Source: Spirosoma aureum (GTDB lineage: Bacteria > Bacteroidota > Bacteroidia > Cytophagales > Spirosomataceae). From it: a stretch of 64,000 nucleotides of DNA. Every line of letters starts with the position of its first letter. The first letter of the stretch is position 1. Location of the stretch: the NCBI RefSeq assembly GCF_011604685.1, contig NZ_CP050063.1, positions 7,357,001-7,421,000 on the forward strand. The letters are read 5' to 3'. Of the stretch, positions 7,609 to 16,858 are shown piece after piece. The position numbers were made by a program, and so were the translations under genes. The notes under the pieces are model-generated. The model was not told the DNA's origin. It saw only the letters and a list, made by a program, of their open reading frames with translations, and made no database searches.

Positions 7609-8970
7609 ATGGAAACTACGCTCTCTCCTTCTCGTCCTATTCCCATACATCCGGGCTTACCCATTGTGGGCAATACGCTCGAATATCTACGCGATCCGCT
7701 GGCATTTCTTCGCCGGCTGCAACGAGACTATGGGCACCAACGAATGGTTTGCATCAACGTTGGTGGGCGTATAACAACCCTTATGCTCAAACCCGAAGAG
7801 ACCAAGCAGGTCATTCAGGAAAATAACCGCAACTACGGCCGTGGAAAGTCATTCGCCATTCTGCGGGAATTTTTGGGCAATGGTCTACTGACTAGCGAAG
7901 GCGATTTCTGGCGTCGGCAGCGCCGGCTGGCCCAACCCGCATTCCACCGGCAAAAGCTGGCAATTCTGGCCGAGATTATGATTGAGGAAGCGGTGGCATG
8001 GGTAGATCGCCTGGAGAAATCAGCGGATATTAAACCCGTAAATTTCTCAGCGGCAACAACAGATGTTACGCTCCGTATTGTAACGAGGACATTATTTGGC
8101 AGTAGTTTAGGCGACCAGTTAGATGGCCTGTCGAGTGCATTGGCGAACCTGAATCATGTAGCCAATAATGCGGTCATTAATCCAATTCGCTTGCCGAAAT
8201 GGGTTCCTACACCCGATAATCGCTCCTTTGAGAAAGCGACCCAAAAAGTAAACAACCTGATTTTCGGCATTATCGAATCAAGACGCCAGACGGGCGAAAC
8301 TCGTGACGATCTGCTGGATATGTTGCTCCGTGCCACCGACGACGAAACCGGAGAAGGAATGTCGGACGCGCAACTTCGCGACGAAATGGTGACGCTATTC
8401 ACGGCAGGCCATGAAACCACAGCCACCTCGATGGCCTGGACACTTTATCTGTTAGCACAACACCCTGAGGTTGTAAAGCGGGCAAAAGTCGAAATCAATG
8501 CCGTTCTTGGCCAACGCGACCGTCCTTCGGCCGATGATTTACGGGCAATGCCCTACCTGTCGCAAATCATTAGTGAATCGTTGCGTCTTTACCCACCAGC
8601 CTGGATTATGAGCCGCCTGTCGCTCGGTCCTGACCGATTCGGCGATTACGTGCTGGAACCAAATCGGGGTGTATTGGTTAGCCCTTACGTCCTGCATCAC
8701 GATCCTGATAGCTGGCCTGATCCAGAACGATTTAACCCCGATCGCTTCGCACCTGAGCAAAGTAAAGATCGACACCCATATGCCTTTCTACCCTTTGGCG
8801 GAGGCCCACGGTTATGCATAGGCAATCAATTTGCGCTCATGGAAATGCAGGCCCTGCTAACCGTTCTGCTGCATCGTTTTGATCTTCGTCCTATGTCGGG
8901 TTTACGGATCAAAACACAGCCCCTCATTACACTTCGCCCAAAGCAGGCTGTGCATATTTACCTCGACTAA
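7609..8970 (+). CDS. Cytochrome P450
   Basis: 453 residues, normal length for a soluble bacterial P450. All landmarks are present: the I-helix oxygen-binding motif FTAGHETTATSMAW at about residues 263-276, the K-helix ExxR in ESLRLYPP, and the heme loop FLPFGGGPRLCIG with its axial Cys near residue 403. There is no membrane anchor. It catalyses monooxygenation of an unknown hydrophobic substrate; the fused or adjacent reductase is absent, so it must use general ferredoxin/reductase partners. No biosynthetic neighbours suggest a substrate. Confidence 0.95.
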   Translation: METTLSPSRPIPIHPGLPIVGNTLEYLRDPLAFLRRLQRDYGHQRMVCINVGGRITTLMLKPEETKQVIQENNRNYGRGKSFAILREFLGNGLLTSEGDFWRRQRRLAQPAFHRQKLAILAEIMIEEAVAWVDRLEKSADIKPVNFSAATTDVTLRIVTRTLFGSSLGDQLDGLSSALANLNHVANNAVINPIRLPKWVPTPDNRSFEKATQKVNNLIFGIIESRRQTGETRDDLLDMLLRATDDETGEGMSDAQLRDEMVTLFTAGHETTATSMAWTLYLLAQHPEVVKRAKVEINAVLGQRDRPSADDLRAMPYLSQIISESLRLYPPAWIMSRLSLGPDRFGDYVLEPNRGVLVSPYVLHHDPDSWPDPERFNPDRFAPEQSKDRHPYAFLPFGGGPRLCIGNQFALMEMQALLTVLLHRFDLRPMSGLRIKTQPLITLRPKQAVHIYLD

Positions 8971-9185
8971 CACACACAAATTATACTTTCTGAAGAATCT
9001 TTGTATTTAACCGTTCCACGATAATCATTAAATCACTCACTCTAAAGAGTTAGGAACACTTCTCGACTGTATTCCGTGAAACACAATTGCATCTTTCGTA
9101 GCAGGCCTTGACATTGTGGTCGAGATACCCAAACTTAGACAGTCCATTGATGTTCTTGTTTCAATTCACTTTTAAAAGCGACACA

Positions 9186-9566
9186 ATGAGACTACAAATT
9201 CACGCCGTGAGGTTCACGGCAGATCAGAGCCTGTTAGACTTTGTCCAGGCCAAACTGAACAAATTAGACACTTTTCATGACCGTATTATCGGTGCTGAGG
9301 TGTTCCTCAAGTTAGACGGGGCCGATTCTAATAAAATCAAAGAGAAAGTGATCGAAGTTCGACTCACAATCCCCGGCAAGGAGCTATTCGTGAAAGAACA
9401 CGACAAAAGTTTCGAGAGCGCAACCGATAGGGTGCTTGAGGTTTTAAAAGATAAACTGGTTCGTTGCAAACAAAAAAGGAATGACATTTTTAGTCCGGCC
9501 ATTACCGAAGCACAAACCCGGATGAGAGAGGAAGAAGAAGAGGTCTTTGAACCCGATGAGTTATAG
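9186..9566 (+). CDS. hpf: Ribosome hibernation-promoting factor (HPF/RaiA family)
   Basis: 126 residues from the ATG at 9186 (an upstream TTG at 9108 adds an unrelated leader). Short HPF-type: one S30AE/sigma-54-modulation domain starting MRLQIHAVRFTADQSLLDFV with the usual IEVRLTIPGKELFVKEHDKSFESA segment, then an acidic Glu-rich tail (REEEEEVFEPDEL). It binds the small ribosomal subunit and inactivates ribosomes in slow growth. The long-form C-terminal dimerisation domain is absent. It is convergent with metK and shares a bidirectional terminator with it. Confidence 0.92.
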   Translation: MRLQIHAVRFTADQSLLDFVQAKLNKLDTFHDRIIGAEVFLKLDGADSNKIKEKVIEVRLTIPGKELFVKEHDKSFESATDRVLEVLKDKLVRCKQKRNDIFSPAITEAQTRMREEEEEVFEPDEL

Positions 9567-9576
9567 ATCGTAATCC

Positions 9577-9626
9577 ATCAAAAAAGCGAAAGCCACTCCT
9601 GCAGGAGTGGCTTTCGCTTTTTTGAT
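9577..9626. terminator. Bidirectional terminator between hpf and metK
   Basis: A perfect 50-base palindrome centred on TGCA (9600-9603). It has A-runs on the left and T-runs on the right, so it works for both converging genes. Confidence 0.92.
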
Positions 9627-9635
9627 AATAATCAA

Positions 9636-10913
9636 TTATAAGCCAAAGGCTTCCTTGACCTTATCAACAAAGTCAAGCTTTTCCCAGGTAAATAGTTCTA
9701 CTTCTACCTCTTTTGAGTGTCCGTTAGAACCAAATGTTTTCTTCACGATTTCATTCTTGCGGCCCATATGTCCATAAGCAGCTGTTTCAGAATAAATCGG
9801 GTTCCGGAGCTTGAGTCGTTGTTCGATAGCATATGGGCGCATATCGAACAGCTCTTCAACTTTAGTAGCAATTTCACCGTCGTGTAAATCTACTTTGGCT
9901 GTGCCGTAGGTGTTTACGTACAAACCACAAGGTTTTGCTACCCCGATGGCATAAGAGACTTGTACTAAAACCTGATCGCAGAGACCAGCAGCTACTAAAT
10001 TCTTCGCAATATGACGCGTTGCATAAGCCGCCGAACGGTCCACTTTTGAGGGATCTTTACCCGAAAAAGCACCACCGCCGTGAGCCCCTTTACCACCGTA
10101 GGTATCGACAATAATCTTACGGCCGGTCAGACCAGTGTCACCGTGAGGACCACCTATTACAAATTTGCCCGTTGGGTTAATGTAATAGGTGATGTTATCC
10201 GTAAACAAGCTATGCAATTCGACGTTCTGTGCTGCCTTGACGCGCGGAATCACAATGTTAATGATGTCTTCTTTGATTTTAGCCAGCATCGTTTCGTCAT
10301 CAGCAAAATCATCGTGCTGGGTCGAAACGACAATGGTATCGATACGAATTGGCTGGTGATCATCCGAATATTCAATGGTCACCTGCGACTTGGCATCGGG
10401 CCGCAGATAAGGCATTAATTCGTTTTCGTTATTTCGGATGTTTGACATTTCACGCAGGATTGCATGCGCCAGATCCAGCGGCAACGGCATGTAGTTATCG
10501 GTTTCGTTTGTCGCGTAACCGAACATCATACCCTGATCACCAGCTCCCTGAGCGTTGGCACGCGATTCGAAATCTTCACTAACCGCTTTCCGGTCAACTC
10601 CCTGATTGATATCAGCCGATTGATCGTGAAGAGCCGAGAAAATACCACAGGAATTGGCCTCAAACATGTATTCGCTCTTGGTATATCCAATCTTACGAAT
10701 CACATCGCGGGTAATTTTCTGAACGTCTAAATAGGTATCTGTCTTGATCTCACCGGCCAAAACGACCTGTCCGGTCGTAACCAGCGTTTCGCAAGCTACT
10801 TTACTCGATGGATCGAAAGCCAGGAAATTATCAATTAGTGCGTCGGAAATTTGATCCGCGACTTTGTCGGGATGTCCCTCAGAAACAGATTCGGAAGTGA
10901 AGAGATAAGGCAT
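9636..10913 (-). CDS. metK: S-adenosylmethionine synthetase
   Basis: 425 residues. Makes SAM from methionine and ATP. Family motifs visible: [20 protein letters not shown] at the N-terminus, [14 protein letters not shown] around residues 119-132 and the P-loop-like [19 protein letters not shown] near 280-298. Slightly longer than the E. coli enzyme, as in other Bacteroidota. Preceded by a TAnnTTTG box on its strand at 10943-10950. I looked for a SAM riboswitch in the short leader and see none. Confidence 0.97.
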   Translation of the reverse strand: MPYLFTSESVSEGHPDKVADQISDALIDNFLAFDPSSKVACETLVTTGQVVLAGEIKTDTYLDVQKITRDVIRKIGYTKSEYMFEANSCGIFSALHDQSADINQGVDRKAVSEDFESRANAQGAGDQGMMFGYATNETDNYMPLPLDLAHAILREMSNIRNNENELMPYLRPDAKSQVTIEYSDDHQPIRIDTIVVSTQHDDFADDETMLAKIKEDIINIVIPRVKAAQNVELHSLFTDNITYYINPTGKFVIGGPHGDTGLTGRKIIVDTYGGKGAHGGGAFSGKDPSKVDRSAAYATRHIAKNLVAAGLCDQVLVQVSYAIGVAKPCGLYVNTYGTAKVDLHDGEIATKVEELFDMRPYAIEQRLKLRNPIYSETAAYGHMGRKNEIVKKTFGSNGHSKEVEVELFTWEKLDFVDKVKEAFGL

Positions 10914-10942
10914 TACTGCTCTGTATGACTTGGTTTGAATAA

Positions 10943-10950
10943 CAAATCTA
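10943..10950 (-). promoter_or_regulatory. Candidate -7 box of metK
   Basis: On the minus strand this reads TAGATTTG, an exact TAnnTTTG match about 30 bases before the metK start codon. Confidence 0.5.
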
Positions 10951-11127
10951 CGAGATATTTCGCAAGGGACAAGGAACAGATCCGATGCGGCTCTTATTGG
11001 GCAGGATCAACACTTTTGTTTTACTTACTTTTATCGAAATAGTCAACTTGACTATACAGGCAATTATTGGCTCTTAATAACGAAGGGCAAGCTGATACAC
11101 TCACCCTATAATCCTGCTTATTTTTCT

Positions 11128-12282
11128 TTATCCAAACATTTTCCGACGAATCACATCGAAGAAAGCCACTGTAAATGGCCACCAGGGCATTGTCGAAAAC
11201 AACCGGATTTCATCCATAAGGCGGGTGTCTTCATCCAGAAACTTAAAGACACTCACCGCTTGATTTTCAGTATACAGCCGGGTAAATAAGTCATCGGCGG
11301 GGTACCGATGATTTTCCAGAACATTCAACAATATACTGTCATATAATTTAAATCGACTTTTTGACCAGGGGAATTTCCGATTAGGCTTACCTGCCTCCGC
11401 CAAATTTGTAACAATTGATTGTAAGTAACGCTGCGTCCGCTGGAATGTATAACCTGTTGACGGTTTTGTGTGCCCGCCTGACGTGCCAATTCGCACAATG
11501 TGTTCGGAAGGATTTTCCTGTGTTGGCTCGTCACTCATTGGAATTATACCCGTTTCAACTTCACAGATTTCGTACGTGCCGGTATTTAAAAACCGATCGA
11601 TATAGTGGCGTAGTTCTGTTTCGTATTCATCATCAGCCAGGCGCTTATCATTAAAGAGTGTAAACTCCACCAGAGCCGTTTTATCATCAAATGGCATCAC
11701 ATATACAAACCGGCAATCACCGCCCTGTTCGACGCGAAAATCCATGATTTCGGGTAAGGTCGGGTCAAAACAGGATTTTTTGGTTTTGATTACCCACCCT
11801 CTGAAATGCTGTAACAGGTTATGATTTTCTGGTTGATCGAGCTTCAGGGCAAACGTGCTATCGAATACATAATCGGCAATGTATGGCTCATCATCGGCGA
11901 TCACAAAACCACCCTGAGGAGTTTCCTTAACACGATTGATCGTTGCCTGTCGGCGCTCAATATTGGGGTATTTTTCGAGCTCCTTCTGAATAAATTCGTA
12001 GAAGTCGATTCCTCGCAGCATTTTGTATTGATAACCGCCCAGATCGAGTGCTCCGGCGTTGGTAGTCCCATGAAAGCTGACCTGGTTCCATTTACGGAAC
12101 ACAATTGATTCGAACGGGCCGGCATTTCGCTCCCAGAAGCACCAGGTTCGATCATTGCGATCTTTACTATCACGGTCCAGAATCAGTATTGAACGGTCGC
12201 GTAGAGAAGATTGTGTCAGGTAGTAAGCCAGACTTAAGCCTGCCATACCTCCCCCCGCTATGATGAAGTCGTATTTTTTCAT
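11128..12282 (-). CDS. crtY: Lycopene beta-cyclase family protein
   Basis: 384 residues. A flavin-binding CrtY-type cyclase that closes the beta-ionone rings of lycopene. The N-terminal dinucleotide fold reads YDFIIAGGGMAGLSLAYYL, with DRTWCFWE at about residues 44-51 and the conserved MDFRVEQ...FVYVMPF segment mid-protein. C-terminal EIRLFSTMPWWPF matches family members. No other carotenoid genes are nearby, so the pathway genes must be elsewhere. Its start codon lies only about 10 bases after a hairpin terminator that follows lipA. Confidence 0.9.
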   Translation of the reverse strand: MKKYDFIIAGGGMAGLSLAYYLTQSSLRDRSILILDRDSKDRNDRTWCFWERNAGPFESIVFRKWNQVSFHGTTNAGALDLGGYQYKMLRGIDFYEFIQKELEKYPNIERRQATINRVKETPQGGFVIADDEPYIADYVFDSTFALKLDQPENHNLLQHFRGWVIKTKKSCFDPTLPEIMDFRVEQGGDCRFVYVMPFDDKTALVEFTLFNDKRLADDEYETELRHYIDRFLNTGTYEICEVETGIIPMSDEPTQENPSEHIVRIGTSGGHTKPSTGYTFQRTQRYLQSIVTNLAEAGKPNRKFPWSKSRFKLYDSILLNVLENHRYPADDLFTRLYTENQAVSVFKFLDEDTRLMDEIRLFSTMPWWPFTVAFFDVIRRKMFG

Positions 12283-12292
12283 GCAGCAAACA

Positions 12293-12321
12293 AAAAGTCC
12301 GGACGAGCCGCCCGGACTTTT
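12293..12321 (-). terminator. Terminator of lipA directly upstream of crtY
   Basis: A 10-bp stem (AAAAGTCCGG at 12293-12302 with 12312-12321) ends in TTTTTG on the minus strand. It ends transcription of lipA only about 10 bases before the crtY ATG, so crtY would need read-through, or a promoter inside or just upstream of the hairpin. Confidence 0.8.
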
Positions 12322-12370
12322 ATACTAAATAACAGGGATACTGAATTGTTTGCAAATATGCCCGTAAACT

Positions 12371-13249
12371 TTACACGTTCACGTGTTTTTCAGCATGGTA
12401 ACTCGACCGAACCAGCGGACCCGATTCTACGTATTTTATACCACGCTTCAGTCCTTCTTCCTTATACATCGCGAATGTTTCCGGATGAATCCATTCAATA
12501 ACTTCGTGGTGCATTTTGGTTGGCTGTAAATATTGGCCCAACGTTAACACATCGAGGCCATTGGCAACCAGATCGTCCATGGCTTTGAACACTTCATCGT
12601 GCGTTTCGCCAAGACCAAGCATGATACCTGATTTGGTACGTTTGCCGTACTCTTTGGTCCGGCGAGTCTGCTCCAGACTACGCTCATAACGAGCTTGTGG
12701 CCGAACGCGCCGGTAGAGCCGCTCAACTGTTTCCATATTATGCGAAACAACCTCCTGACCAGCAGAGATCATTCGTTCGAGTGCTTCCCAATTACCTTTC
12801 GTATCAGGAATCAGTGTTTCTATGGTTGTTGCAGGCGACGATTCTTTAATTAGCCGTACGGTCTGGTGCCAGATTTCGGCACCCCGATCTTTCAATTCGT
12901 CACGATTAACGGACGTTATTACGGCATGCTTCACTTTCATCAGCACGATGGCTTCGGCTACACGACGGGGTTCGTCCGCATCATATTCGTTTGGACGGCC
13001 CGTTGCCACTGCGCAGAATGTGCAGCTTCGGGTACATACATTCCCGAGAATCATAAACGTAGCCGTACCAGCGCCCCAGCATTCGCCCATGTTGGGGCAG
13101 TTGCCGCTTTCGCAGATCGTATGGAGTTTATGTTCGTCCACTAATTTCCGGACTTTGGCGTATTCAGGACCAATGGGTAGTTTAACGCGCAGCCAGTCGG
13201 GACGTTTTTTCCGTTGTTGTTCGGAGGGTATTACGGGTAGTTCAATCAT
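12371..13249 (-). CDS. lipA: Lipoyl synthase
   Basis: 292 residues, a radical SAM enzyme that inserts two sulfurs into protein-bound octanoyl chains. Both iron-sulfur sites are seen: the auxiliary CX4CX5C motif [12 protein letters not shown] at about residues 46-57 and the radical SAM CX3CX2C motif CTRSCTFC at about 72-79. The [10 protein letters not shown] end is typical of LipA (the Ser ligates the auxiliary cluster). lipB is not adjacent. Terminators flank it on both sides, so it is monocistronic. Confidence 0.97.
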   Translation of the reverse strand: MIELPVIPSEQQRKKRPDWLRVKLPIGPEYAKVRKLVDEHKLHTICESGNCPNMGECWGAGTATFMILGNVCTRSCTFCAVATGRPNEYDADEPRRVAEAIVLMKVKHAVITSVNRDELKDRGAEIWHQTVRLIKESSPATTIETLIPDTKGNWEALERMISAGQEVVSHNMETVERLYRRVRPQARYERSLEQTRRTKEYGKRTKSGIMLGLGETHDEVFKAMDDLVANGLDVLTLGQYLQPTKMHHEVIEWIHPETFAMYKEEGLKRGIKYVESGPLVRSSYHAEKHVNV

Positions 13250-13308
13250 GGCTCCTCAATCCTTTCCAACAGAATTCGTTTTTTGCCCGTAAAGTTCAGG
13301 AAAAAAAC

Positions 13309-13370
13309 ACAGAAAAGGGAAGAGCCGGAGCAATGGTCTATTCCATCATTCCGGCTCTTCCCTTTTCTGT
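13309..13370 (-). terminator. Long-stem terminator of the outer-membrane protein gene
   Basis: A perfect 21-bp inverted repeat (13309-13329 with 13350-13370) and 20-base loop, followed on the minus strand by seven T. It terminates the gene at 13386-14171. Confidence 0.85.
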
Positions 13371-13385
13371 ATTTTAGAATCCTGT

Positions 13386-14171
13386 TTATTTCTTATTTCC
13401 AAAAAACAAGGTTATATAACCAGAGGTGAAGAAGCTGCGATTACCGTCTTCACGCGTTCCATTCGGGCCAGGATTGGGAATAATAATGACCTTATTCGGG
13501 AAAACTTCGGCCAGAAATCCAATCTCAACACCGGTTGTATTGTTCCGAAATGTACTTAATTCAAAGCTCAATGCTGCTTTTACGTTCAGACCTACCGTCA
13601 ATTTAGAATCGCCCAGGCCCTGAAAGAATCCTCCCGACCCGATCGGTGCACCCTGTGGGCTACCAGAGCCTTGATTTAGCGAACTATAGGGCACAGAGCG
13701 CGTCTGATTTCCTTCCTGAATTTTCACGTAATAGGGCTTGATAATACCGAGTGTTGGCCCTGCCGCGAAAATTCCGCTTACGGCAATTCCTTCATCGGCG
13801 CTACGATCAAACAGCTTGATTTCGCGGCCATATTGCCCCCGAAGCGCAAAAAGATAGCTCTCTTTGCCATAAATAAAGCGCGAGCTGGCAAAATTGCTTG
13901 TCGTCTGAATTTCTTTGGGATGCTTTACATTAACGATCTCGATACTCAGGTAACGATATTGCGGCATTCCAAAAAAACTATTCGACAATAGTTTAGCCTG
14001 CCGGAATGATAGGCCTCCCAGCACACCCGAATTAGTGTTCGACGTGATGCCATAGGTCGTAATGGTTCGATACGTTTCATCGTCCGAATCAGTATTTTGC
14101 GCCCAGACATTACCACTAACTAACAACCAACTCGTTAGAGCGATTGCCTTCAATTTGTATATAGTTCGCAT
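13386..14171 (-). CDS. Secreted/outer-membrane beta-barrel-like protein
   Basis: 261 residues from the ATG at 14171 (MRTIYKLKA); the longer frame would add an unrelated hydrophilic leader before the signal peptide. The signal peptide MRTIYKLKAIALTSWLLVSGNVWAQ has an AQ cleavage site, typical of Bacteroidota. The rest alternates short amphipathic strands, and it ends in aromatic TSGYITLFFGNKK, as in outer-membrane beta-barrels. The family is unknown to me. It is separated from lipA by its own terminator. Confidence 0.7.
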   Translation of the reverse strand: MRTIYKLKAIALTSWLLVSGNVWAQNTDSDDETYRTITTYGITSNTNSGVLGGLSFRQAKLLSNSFFGMPQYRYLSIEIVNVKHPKEIQTTSNFASSRFIYGKESYLFALRGQYGREIKLFDRSADEGIAVSGIFAAGPTLGIIKPYYVKIQEGNQTRSVPYSSLNQGSGSPQGAPIGSGGFFQGLGDSKLTVGLNVKAALSFELSTFRNNTTGVEIGFLAEVFPNKVIIIPNPGPNGTREDGNRSFFTSGYITLFFGNKK

Positions 14172-14350
14172 TTTGTCTAATTCTTGATTAAAACTACACA
14201 ATTTCCATTAATTCCCGCTAAAATTATCGGCCACATTAGCGTAACCAACTGATATTTTTTATGTTTAGGCAAATTAGCCTGAAAATCAACAACCAACTTA
14301 TTTTACCCTTTATTCGGCAGGCTTATTGACTCACAACTCATTTTTAATTC

Positions 14351-14779
14351 ATGGCTACGATTCACATTGATTATCTTGGCGATTTACGAACCGACTGCAC
14401 TCATCTGCAATCGGGAACTCATATCAATACCGATGCACCCACCGACAATCAGGGTCGGGGCGAAGCGTTTTCCCCAACCGATCTGGTTGCTAATGCACTA
14501 GGCACCTGTATTATTACAACGATGGCTATTTCTGCCCGACGCGATGGTATCGAACTAAAAGGCAGCGAACTGGAGGTAACGAAAATCATGACCAGCCAAC
14601 CTCCCCGGCGCATCGCCCGCATTGAGATTGACCTTACTCTTCGCACCGAAGTGCTCCCCGACGATGACACTCGGGCTCGCCTTGAGAAAATCGCGCATAC
14701 CTGCCCTGTAGCCATCAGCCTCCATCCCGATCTTGAGCAAGCCGTAACTATTCGGTGGGAAGAAACTGTAAACGCCTAA
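14351..14779 (+). CDS. OsmC family peroxiredoxin-like protein
   Basis: 142 residues, one OsmC/Ohr fold. The two redox cysteines are visible: one in ALGTCIITTMA at about residue 57 and one in HTCPVAISLHPDL at about residue 121. The YhfA-like spacing and the RGEAFSPTDLVANALGTC segment place it among general OsmC proteins, which reduce organic hydroperoxides. It acts in the cytoplasm. No co-directional partner follows closely. Confidence 0.9.
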   Translation: MATIHIDYLGDLRTDCTHLQSGTHINTDAPTDNQGRGEAFSPTDLVANALGTCIITTMAISARRDGIELKGSELEVTKIMTSQPPRRIARIEIDLTLRTEVLPDDDTRARLEKIAHTCPVAISLHPDLEQAVTIRWEETVNA

Positions 14780-14861
14780 TCCGTACGCTAACTATTGATG
14801 TGTTCTTCTGACCGGTGAGTACACTATGTAGTTATTGCGACTTAAAACCGTGATTGGGTAG

Positions 14862-15056
14862 TTCGATTTTCATATTAGTGTCAGTCGTAATCTCTTAGCT
14901 TGTTTATCAATTACATTCAGTAAACTGGCTTTTGAGTTGTATGTATCCTTTGCAATATTATCAGTCTTCAATAACAGTCTTTTTCGTAAAGCCAAGTGGC
15001 AATATGAAGCTATTGAGAAACGAATTGTAGAATTTATAGAAAACGAATTAAAATAA
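14862..15056 (+). pseudogene. Possible 3' remnant of an unidentified gene
   Basis: An open frame of 64 codons after an in-frame TAG and without an ATG start, ending with a lysine/glutamate-rich helix (KAKWQYEAIEKRIVEFIENELK is split at its middle by nothing; the last ten residues are EFIENELK-like). Its stop codon lies inside the strong terminator at 15048-15097, which is the arrangement expected for a real gene end. Probably the tail of a lost gene. I cannot name the family. Confidence 0.35.
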
Positions 15057-15097
15057 ACGCAGCGGGGCCGGCAATGGCCCCGCTGCGTTTATTTTAA
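15048..15097. terminator. Bidirectional long-stem terminator
   Basis: A 22-bp perfect stem (15048-15069 with 15076-15097), 6-base loop, with A/T runs at both ends. It would stop transcription from either side. Confidence 0.88.
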
Positions 15098-15185
15098 CCT
15101 CACACAGCTCCTTAATGAAGCAGTACTTGTCAATTGTATTTCGCTCGACAGCAACTGACAAAAGGATATTGTCGAGCGCGATATA

Positions 15186-15338
15186 CTATTGTTTTATCTC
15201 CAGTACTACATCTGTCTGGTGGCCCCTTTTGCATGCGTTATCCATGAACTCAGGCTCGTCGGGATTCGGTGTTAACTTCACCGTTACCACTTTTTCACAG
15301 CCTGCGGCATAGCTATCAGTGAGTCGATGTGAAACACC
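15186..15338 (-). pseudogene. Possible degenerate small coding region after carbonic anhydrase
   Basis: On the minus strand a 50-codon frame reads naturally (for example VVTVKLTPNPDEPEF and GHQTDVVLEIKQ, then TAG), and it directly follows the carbonic anhydrase stop. The only in-frame ATG is internal, and the upstream edge is a TGA, so it is probably a fragment or frameshifted remnant. A plus-strand frame over the same bases has unnatural composition. Function unknown. Confidence 0.35.
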
Positions 15339-15351
15339 TCAACTCATGCAT

Positions 15352-15999
15352 CTAATTCTTAGCACTTGCATGTTTAAATCGATATATACCCAGGTTTGGC
15401 TCCAGATCGGCAATCGAAACTTGCATATCCTTGAGTTGTCCGTTAGCAAGATCGTATACCCACCCATGCACCTTAATATCTTGACTCTCAAACAAACGTT
15501 TTTGGACAAACGACAGCTTCATCACATTCAGACACTGCTCCCGCACGTTCAACTCGACTAGTCGCCGATGTCTGGATTCAGCATCTTCAAGGGCATCAAG
15601 CTCATCGCGATGCATCCGATAAACGTCCTGGATGTTACGTAGCCATGTGTTCATATAGCCAAAATCATCATGGGTGGTGGCTGCTTTGATACCACCGCAT
15701 CCGTAATGTCCGCAAACGATAACGTGCTTAACTTGCAAGTTCTCGACAGCATACTGCAATACTGCCAGTGAACTAATGTCGTTGTTGGGCACTAAGTTGG
15801 CGATATTGCGATGGATAAACACGTCTCCAGGCTTAATCCCCATAAAAGCATCCGGCGATACCCGGCTATCCGAACAACCAATATACAGAAATTCGGGAGC
15901 TTGGCTTTTAGCCATGTCTGAAAAATAGGCGGGATCGAGTTGCAGTTGCTTCTGTACCCATTCTTTGTTGTGACTGAATACCTGTTCGTATAAATTCAT
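15352..15999 (-). CDS. can: Beta-class carbonic anhydrase
   Basis: 215 residues, interconverting CO2 and bicarbonate. The zinc ligands of the beta class are visible: Cys and Asp in GCSDSRVSPDAFMG at about residues 41-54, and His plus Cys in CGHYGCGGIKA at about residues 96-106. Length and the VPNNDISSLAVLQYAVENL segment match cytoplasmic Can-type enzymes. A TAnnTTTG box on its strand (16021-16028) is a plausible promoter. Confidence 0.95.
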   Translation of the reverse strand: MNLYEQVFSHNKEWVQKQLQLDPAYFSDMAKSQAPEFLYIGCSDSRVSPDAFMGIKPGDVFIHRNIANLVPNNDISSLAVLQYAVENLQVKHVIVCGHYGCGGIKAATTHDDFGYMNTWLRNIQDVYRMHRDELDALEDAESRHRRLVELNVREQCLNVMKLSFVQKRLFESQDIKVHGWVYDLANGQLKDMQVSIADLEPNLGIYRFKHASAKN

Positions 16000-16170
16000 A
16001 AACTCATCTTGTTTTTAGTTCAAAACTAGTATGCGCCAAAAGATTTTCCTCAATAATATCCCTTATTTATGCTATTTTCTGATCAAGTGCTCCTTATTAT
16101 GAATGAGCAAAGAATTTCTCCAAGGGATTAGTTTTGCCAATCTATCCTAATTATCTGTAGTTTACAAAAT

Positions 16171-16186
16171 GGGACCGCACCGGCGG
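16171..16186 (+). repeat. Isolated GC-rich 16-mer resembling the IS micro-inserts
   Basis: GGGACCGCACCGGCGG sits in an AT-rich stretch. It matches the insert at 48159-48174 at 13 of 16 positions and has the same CCGC-N4-GCGG mini-hairpin. The link may be chance, as both are GC-rich. Confidence 0.35.
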
Positions 16187-16571
16187 ATTGGTATTAAAGC
16201 TACTTACAGTCACGTGTTCACTGCCAAGACCGTGTTCATGATTATCTGAACGTGCTATGACAAATTAGACGGTCAGTTAGCGCAGACAATTTTTCAATCA
16301 GCCTCAAGAGGTAATATACATTTTGCATAACACCAAGCTTCTCGGAATAACAGCGTCTTTTTCTCAAACGCCAATCCCGACTCGGCACAATACGGCAATC
16401 TGGGCGTACAATTATTACCGGTCCCCCTTATCCTTGCTTTTAGCAACTGCCCATTGACCTACTTTGTTACCGCTTAGATTGGCTATTCTCTATTAAAAAC
16501 AATTCAAACACGTCCAATGGGAGGCCCTCTTTTACGGATTGATAGCTAGTCACTACCATCTTTCATTTAGG

Positions 16572-16700
16572 ATGAACGAATCACAAAATTGCAACTATGC
16601 TATTCTGGAGAGCGCTATTTTAATCAATGGCGATAGTGATACGGGCTTGGCTGAAACCATTAAACGGTTCGATTTTATTGGCATCGGAACAAAGGAGTAG
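16572..16700 (+). CDS. Possible 42-residue small protein or gene remnant
   Basis: ATG at 16572 is preceded by a weak AGG-containing site. The frame reads 42 natural-looking residues (MNESQNCNYAILESAILING, later AETIKRFDFIGIG) to a TAG at 16698-16700. The pattern of a hydrophobic strand followed by acidic residues is faintly like the start of a response-regulator receiver domain, but it is too short to judge. It could be the 5' fragment of a deleted gene. Confidence 0.3.
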   Translation: MNESQNCNYAILESAILINGDSDTGLAETIKRFDFIGIGTKE

Positions 16701-16741
16701 AAAAACTATTTAGAAGAATATTTTACATGAATAATTAAAAC

Positions 16742-16785
16742 TTTTACTGGTATTATTTTTTTGTAAAAAAATAATACCAGTAAAA
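16742..16785. terminator. AT-rich perfect hairpin, possible bidirectional terminator
   Basis: A 21-bp perfect stem (16742-16762 with 16765-16785) around a two-base centre (GT). Seven T then seven A flank the centre. It lies just downstream of the GlxA-type gene on the minus strand. Confidence 0.6.
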
Positions 16786-16858
16786 TAAAAGAGTATAGTA
16801 AATATAATTTACTCAAATCATTCCAAGATAAAATATATTCTGAGAATTTTCAGGCTTA

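Larger units (their letters stand above)
16000..16858. other. Gene-poor stretch with coding debris
   Basis: No complete gene of normal size. Near 16021-16028 is the carbonic anhydrase -7 box. Short coding-like scraps are seen, for example a plus-strand frame at about 16350-16475 ending FSNCPLTYFVTA and stop, and the small ORF at 16572-16700. A GC-rich 16-mer stands out at 16171-16186 and an AT-rich perfect hairpin at 16742-16785. It looks like the remains of one or more deleted genes. Confidence 0.55.

Noticed and set aside
10914..11127. SAM riboswitch in the metK leader
   Set aside because: No conserved riboswitch core or pseudoknot pattern was seen, and the -7 box leaves a very short leader.
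15115..15312. Plus-strand 65-codon frame
   Set aside because: Composition is unnatural (Ser/Thr-rich, no domain) and the minus strand reads better.
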